From: Parachlorella kessleri
Lineage: Eukaryota; Chlorophyta; Trebouxiophyceae; Chlorellales; Chlorellaceae
Assembly (NCBI GenBank): GCA_001598975.1
Contig: BBXU01001853.1
Span: 1 to 18,997, forward strand
Length of the DNA: 18,997 bases
Direction: 5' to 3'
Positions 16,501 through 18,997 of the stretch are shown in pieces (within the stretch, counting starts at the first letter, position 1; each line of letters opens with the position of its first letter). The notes beneath the pieces were generated by a model. It was not told the origin of the DNA and ran no database searches. It was given only the letters and a program-made list of their open reading frames with translations. The translations under genes were made by a program, and so were the position numbers.

Positions 16501-18951
16501 CGCGTGCGGGGCAGCAATGCACCCTTTGGCGGCATCCAGCTGATCCTGTCGGGGGACTTCCACCAGGTGCGACATCTACTCGAGCTTGCATGGAAGAGTA
16601 GAAAGTTGACTCATACTGACGGGCCAGCTGGGGCTGCACAGTGACTGGAGCAGGGCAGGGGCCCGTCTGCATGTATTCGTATAAAATTGATGGACTCAGG
16701 AGCTCCATAGCCGTGAGTCTGCCTGGCTTCCCTGCAAATGTGCCGTGTCTACACCCCCTGCTAGGTGGCTGCCCTGGCCTGATGTAAGCACGGCAGGCAG
16801 GCTGCTGCTGCACGGGCCCTTGTCAAGGCGCGGTTCGTGGTGTCTACACAGCTGCACTGGTCCATCTTGTCCCGCGTCATCATGAGAGATGTCTTTACAT
16901 GACGCGTCGTGGCAACAGCACTTGTTGCTGCGGCTGTGCAGCTGCCCCCGGTGGCCAAGGGCGGCAGGGAGGCGGAGGCGGCCCGCAAGTTCTGCTTCGA
17001 GGCGGAGTCATGGGGGCGCTGCATCCAGGCCTGCGTCCAGCTCACCAGGGTCTTCCGCCAGGTCAGCACATGCATCACGTCATGATGATATGTCCCTGAA
17101 GAGCAGACAGCGTGCGCAGGGCAGCAAGGACGCTAGGCTGACCTGGGGGCCGGGACCTACACATACAGAGCTCTTGAAAAGAGGTCAAGCCAGCGTGCGA
17201 TTCCTCCTGGAAGAGAGCACGTTGTGTGCTTCTGTAGCAGCACATCGACCATCACTTCCCCGTGTAGCAAACTCGGGGAGACTGGGTGCTTGAATCGAGC
17301 TTATGAAGGGCAGGGGTGGCCAGATGGTCTGTCACTTGCATCATCATATGCCTGCAGTCTGCCTCTTACAGACCGGCTGTTGACTAGAACCTCTTTCTGC
17401 TCTCCTGCCAAGTGCAGTCCAACCGGGAGATTGTGATCCTGCTGTCCAAGGTGCTTAACCTAGCAGCTGATTAAACCAATGCCTTTGCCCCCATGGTATG
17501 TGCAGTCCGACCGGGAGTTTGTGGACCTGCTGGCCAAGGTGCGGGGTGGCGCCTGCCCCGAGGCCGTGCTGCGCACGCTGCTGGCGGCGTGCCGGCGGCC
17601 GCTTGCCACCGAGGACGGCATCCTGCCCACCAAACTCTACACCCACAGGTGGGTGAGAACACCAGACCTGGTGCCGGTACCTCCCTTATGGGCGTTTGCG
17701 TGCGTGAAGTACATGGCATGAAGGGGGGGACGGGCGCATCCTGCCCATGAAGCCCTACATCCACCGCTTAGTAGGGCGACAATACTGCAAACACTCCATT
17801 TGCCTGACGTGTTAGTGTGTCAACCGTTTGTGAGGCACGCACTCATGCGGGTAGGCAGCCTCGACCACCAAGGTGTATGCCCCGCGCTGCATGGAGCTGG
17901 GCATATGAAACAGAGGGGTCTGAGATGTGACAGCAGCATTGCAGGCACACAACCTATTTTCCGGCCGAATACTGAAACTCTGTATCGAGTTGGTGTATAT
18001 ATGTAGGTATCCGTCAAGGGCCCTCCCCCCCTTGCCACCACCACCACGACCACCAAACACACACTCAATACCTCCACCAGTGCAAAACACCTGCCCACCG
18101 CCAGCGTCACCCTTGCATGCCCAGCACCACTTGACATGCCTGCCCAATACAAGGCTGTCCGCATGTGCATGGTGCAGGGAGGACGTGGACAAGATCAACG
18201 CCCAGCAGCTGGGGGAGCTCACCTCCCCCCCCGTCAGGTTCCTGGCCCAGGACGTGGGCGCCGCCGAGGTGCTGGCGGCTGCCTGCCCCGCCAGGAGGGA
18301 GCTGGAACTCAGAGTCGGGGCACAGGTGAGGCTGCGTAAAGGTCTATCGCATGCCATGCAAACAGTCATGATTAGTCGTGGAAGCGCAACTGAGGCTGCC
18401 TGCCCCGACAGGAGGGAGCTAGAGCTGAGAGTCGGGGCACAGGTGTGAGGCTGGGTAGTTGCCTTAACAATACTGGGAGAGAGTCATGTGTGTAGCTGTG
18501 TAGTTGGTGCTGAGGTCTCATGCCCCACCAAGAGGGAGCTGGAGCTGAGAGTCGGGGCACAGGTGAGGCTGGGTGGAGGTGTATAGCATGCTATGAAAGC
18601 AGTCATGGGTTGCTGGCTGTGCAGTTGGAGGTGAGGTTCCTGTTTCTGCCTGTGGTACTGCTAGCATGCAACCTGAGCCACCAGCAGGGGCTAGAAAAAT
18701 GGTGCACACAGCATGATGGAATGCCATGCGGGCAGCCAGTACTGCACAAGCACCTACCCTCCTCACCCTACGAAGGCCTCCACCCTTGCTGCAGGTCATG
18801 CTGCTGCGCAACCTGAGCCACCGGCAGGGGCTGGTGAATGGGGCGCGGGGCGTGGTGGAGCGCCTTGCGGGCAGCCAGCAGCTGCCTGTGGTGCGGTTCA
18901 CCAACGGGGAGGTGGTGACGGTGGGCAAGGAGAAGTGGACCATCAGCGTGG
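13519..18951 (+). CDS. PIF1: PIF1-type ATP-dependent DNA helicase (3' end off-window)
   Basis: Eleven exons: 13519-13536, 13747-13884, 14095-14217, 14493-15102, 15630-15764, 16063-16166, 16450-16566, 16942-17061, 17506-17648, 18178-18325, 18795-18951. Phases all match, giving 604 codons so far. PIF1-family (SF1B) helicases unwind DNA 5' to 3' in nucleus and organelles. Residues 1-110 are an unassigned N-terminal domain, then an Ala/Gly/Ser-rich spacer to about 275. The helicase core begins LSEEQAQAL. Motif I is GCAGTGKS (297-304); Ia TGTTGLAG, then TINSFAG; motif II IIDEVSMMDG; motif III LILSGDFHQLPPV; then LTRVFRQ. Near the C-terminal side come VGAQVMLLRNL and GLVNGARGVV. The final TIHKSQG-type motif would lie beyond the window. 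The usual His of the T-x-HSFAG segment is Asn here. The start is uncertain: exon 1 (MRLLGK) is inferred, and an in-frame ATG at 13684 running into exon 2 is the alternative. Intron 4 uses a GC donor. Exons 9-11 are flanked by partial duplicate copies. Confidence 0.85.
15103..15629 (+). other. GC-AG intron in the PIF1 gene
   Basis: Exon 4 ends ATC TTC TTT ACA G and is followed by GCAAGA; the next exon begins GC TGT GCT GGC ACT GGG AAG after CCACAG. Only this junction restores the Walker A motif as FFTGCAGTGKS. The nearest GT downstream, GTGTGT at 15112, would insert three extra residues into the P-loop approach. GC-AG introns are a known minor class of U2 introns. The intron also contains a T-rich run and G17. 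Confidence 0.75.
15131..15164 (+). repeat. T-rich run followed by G17
   Basis: A T-rich run with one C at 15131-15146, then A, then seventeen G at 15148-15164. It starts 29 bp into the GC-AG intron of the PIF1 gene. The G run could form a G-quadruplex in the non-template DNA strand or pre-mRNA. The run length may be imprecise. Confidence 0.75.
17418..17450 (+). repeat. Duplicate of the first 33 nt of PIF1 exon 9
   Basis: This segment matches 17506-17538 at 28 of 33 positions. It keeps a GTGCAG acceptor before it and an AAG|GTGC donor-like junction after it, and encodes SNREIVILLSK against SDREFVDLLAK in the true exon. Spliced as a 33-nt cassette it would stay in frame and insert 11 residues. 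Unspliced, the frame hits TAA at 17472. It is probably a decaying partial exon copy. Confidence 0.7.
17727..17773 (+). repeat. Decayed copy of the 3' end of PIF1 exon 9
   Basis: GGGACGGGCGCATCCTGCCC followed by ATGAAGCCCTACATCCACCG resembles the end of exon 9 (GAGGACGGCATCCTGCCCAC then CAAACTCTACACCCACAG at 17610-17648). The copy has a 2-nt insertion and no donor, so it cannot replace the exon. Confidence 0.6.
18274..18631 (+). repeat. Three tandem units of about 120 bp spanning an exon-intron border
   Basis: Units run about 18274-18390, 18391-18510 and 18511-18631. Each contains the last 30 nt of PIF1 exon 10 (coding RELELRVGAQ), its GGGGCACAG|GTG donor and the start of the intron, including GGCTG and AGTCATG blocks. 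Unit 1 is the true exon end. Unit 2 has donor GTGTGAGG and an acceptor-like CGACAG that would give a 31-nt, frame-shifting exon. Unit 3 has AAG before a 30-nt in-frame copy and donor GTGAGG. The coding part is better conserved than the intron part. Confidence 0.85.
18641..18745 (+). repeat. Decayed copy of PIF1 exon 11
   Basis: It aligns to about 18781-18884 at an offset near 140 bp. Shared blocks are GCAACCTGAGCCACC, GCAGGGGCT and GCGGGCAGCCAG. The acceptor and the reading frame are lost in this copy, whereas the downstream copy reads VMLLRNLSHRQGLVNGARGV intact. It is a pseudo-exon in the intron between exons 10 and 11. Confidence 0.75.
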
Positions 18952-18997
18952 GTGGGTGTGCCGCTTGTTGTGAGGAGATTGGAAGGGTTCCGGTGGG

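Overview
The window is nuclear DNA of a unicellular green alga, most likely a chlorophycean of the Chlamydomonas/Haematococcus type. The evidence is GC-rich coding DNA cut into many short exons, GT-AG introns of about 150-740 bp with C/T-rich 3' ends, (Ser-Pro)n wall-type linkers, CAG/Gln runs, G and C homopolymers, and no prokaryotic operon features. The exact species cannot be read from the sequence. All gene models below were assembled by hand by matching splice sites, intron phase and protein-family patterns. Exons are listed in each entry because no continuous reading frame shows these proteins.

Layout, left to right. (1) 105-194 (+): probable last exon of a gene that starts left of the window. 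(2) 1220-4851 (-): an eight-exon gene for a 444-residue BTB-BACK-MATH protein, a putative cullin-3 ubiquitin ligase adaptor whose domain order is the reverse of the usual MATH-BTB(-BACK). (3) 5124-7934 (+): a three-exon gene, divergent from (2) over 272 bp, for a 734-residue protein of unknown function with a Gln/Pro/Trp repeat tract, a coiled coil and a basic Arg/Ser-rich tail. (4) 7935-10071: mostly non-coding, with two phase-matched candidate exons at 8553-8808 of unknown origin and a perfect 26-bp palindrome. (5) 10072-12758 (-): a six-exon gene for a secreted 369-residue protein with signal peptide, hevein (chitin-binding) domain, (SP)n linker, small Cys module, second (SP)n linker and barwin domain. 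This resembles a plant class I PR-4 protein with algal cell-wall linkers. (6) 13519-18951 (+), running off the right edge: a PIF1-type DNA helicase with at least 11 exons.

The genes look functionally independent (ubiquitin adaptor, unknown, extracellular chitin/wall protein, DNA helicase). Two gene pairs are divergent: (2)/(3), and (5)/(6) over about 760 bp. The most unusual structural theme is repeated local duplication of about 90-140 bp at exon-intron borders. The PIF1 gene has a partial copy of the start of exon 9, a decayed copy of its end, a threefold tandem copy of the end of exon 10 and a decayed copy of exon 11. The BTB gene has a similar duplication at its last splice acceptor.
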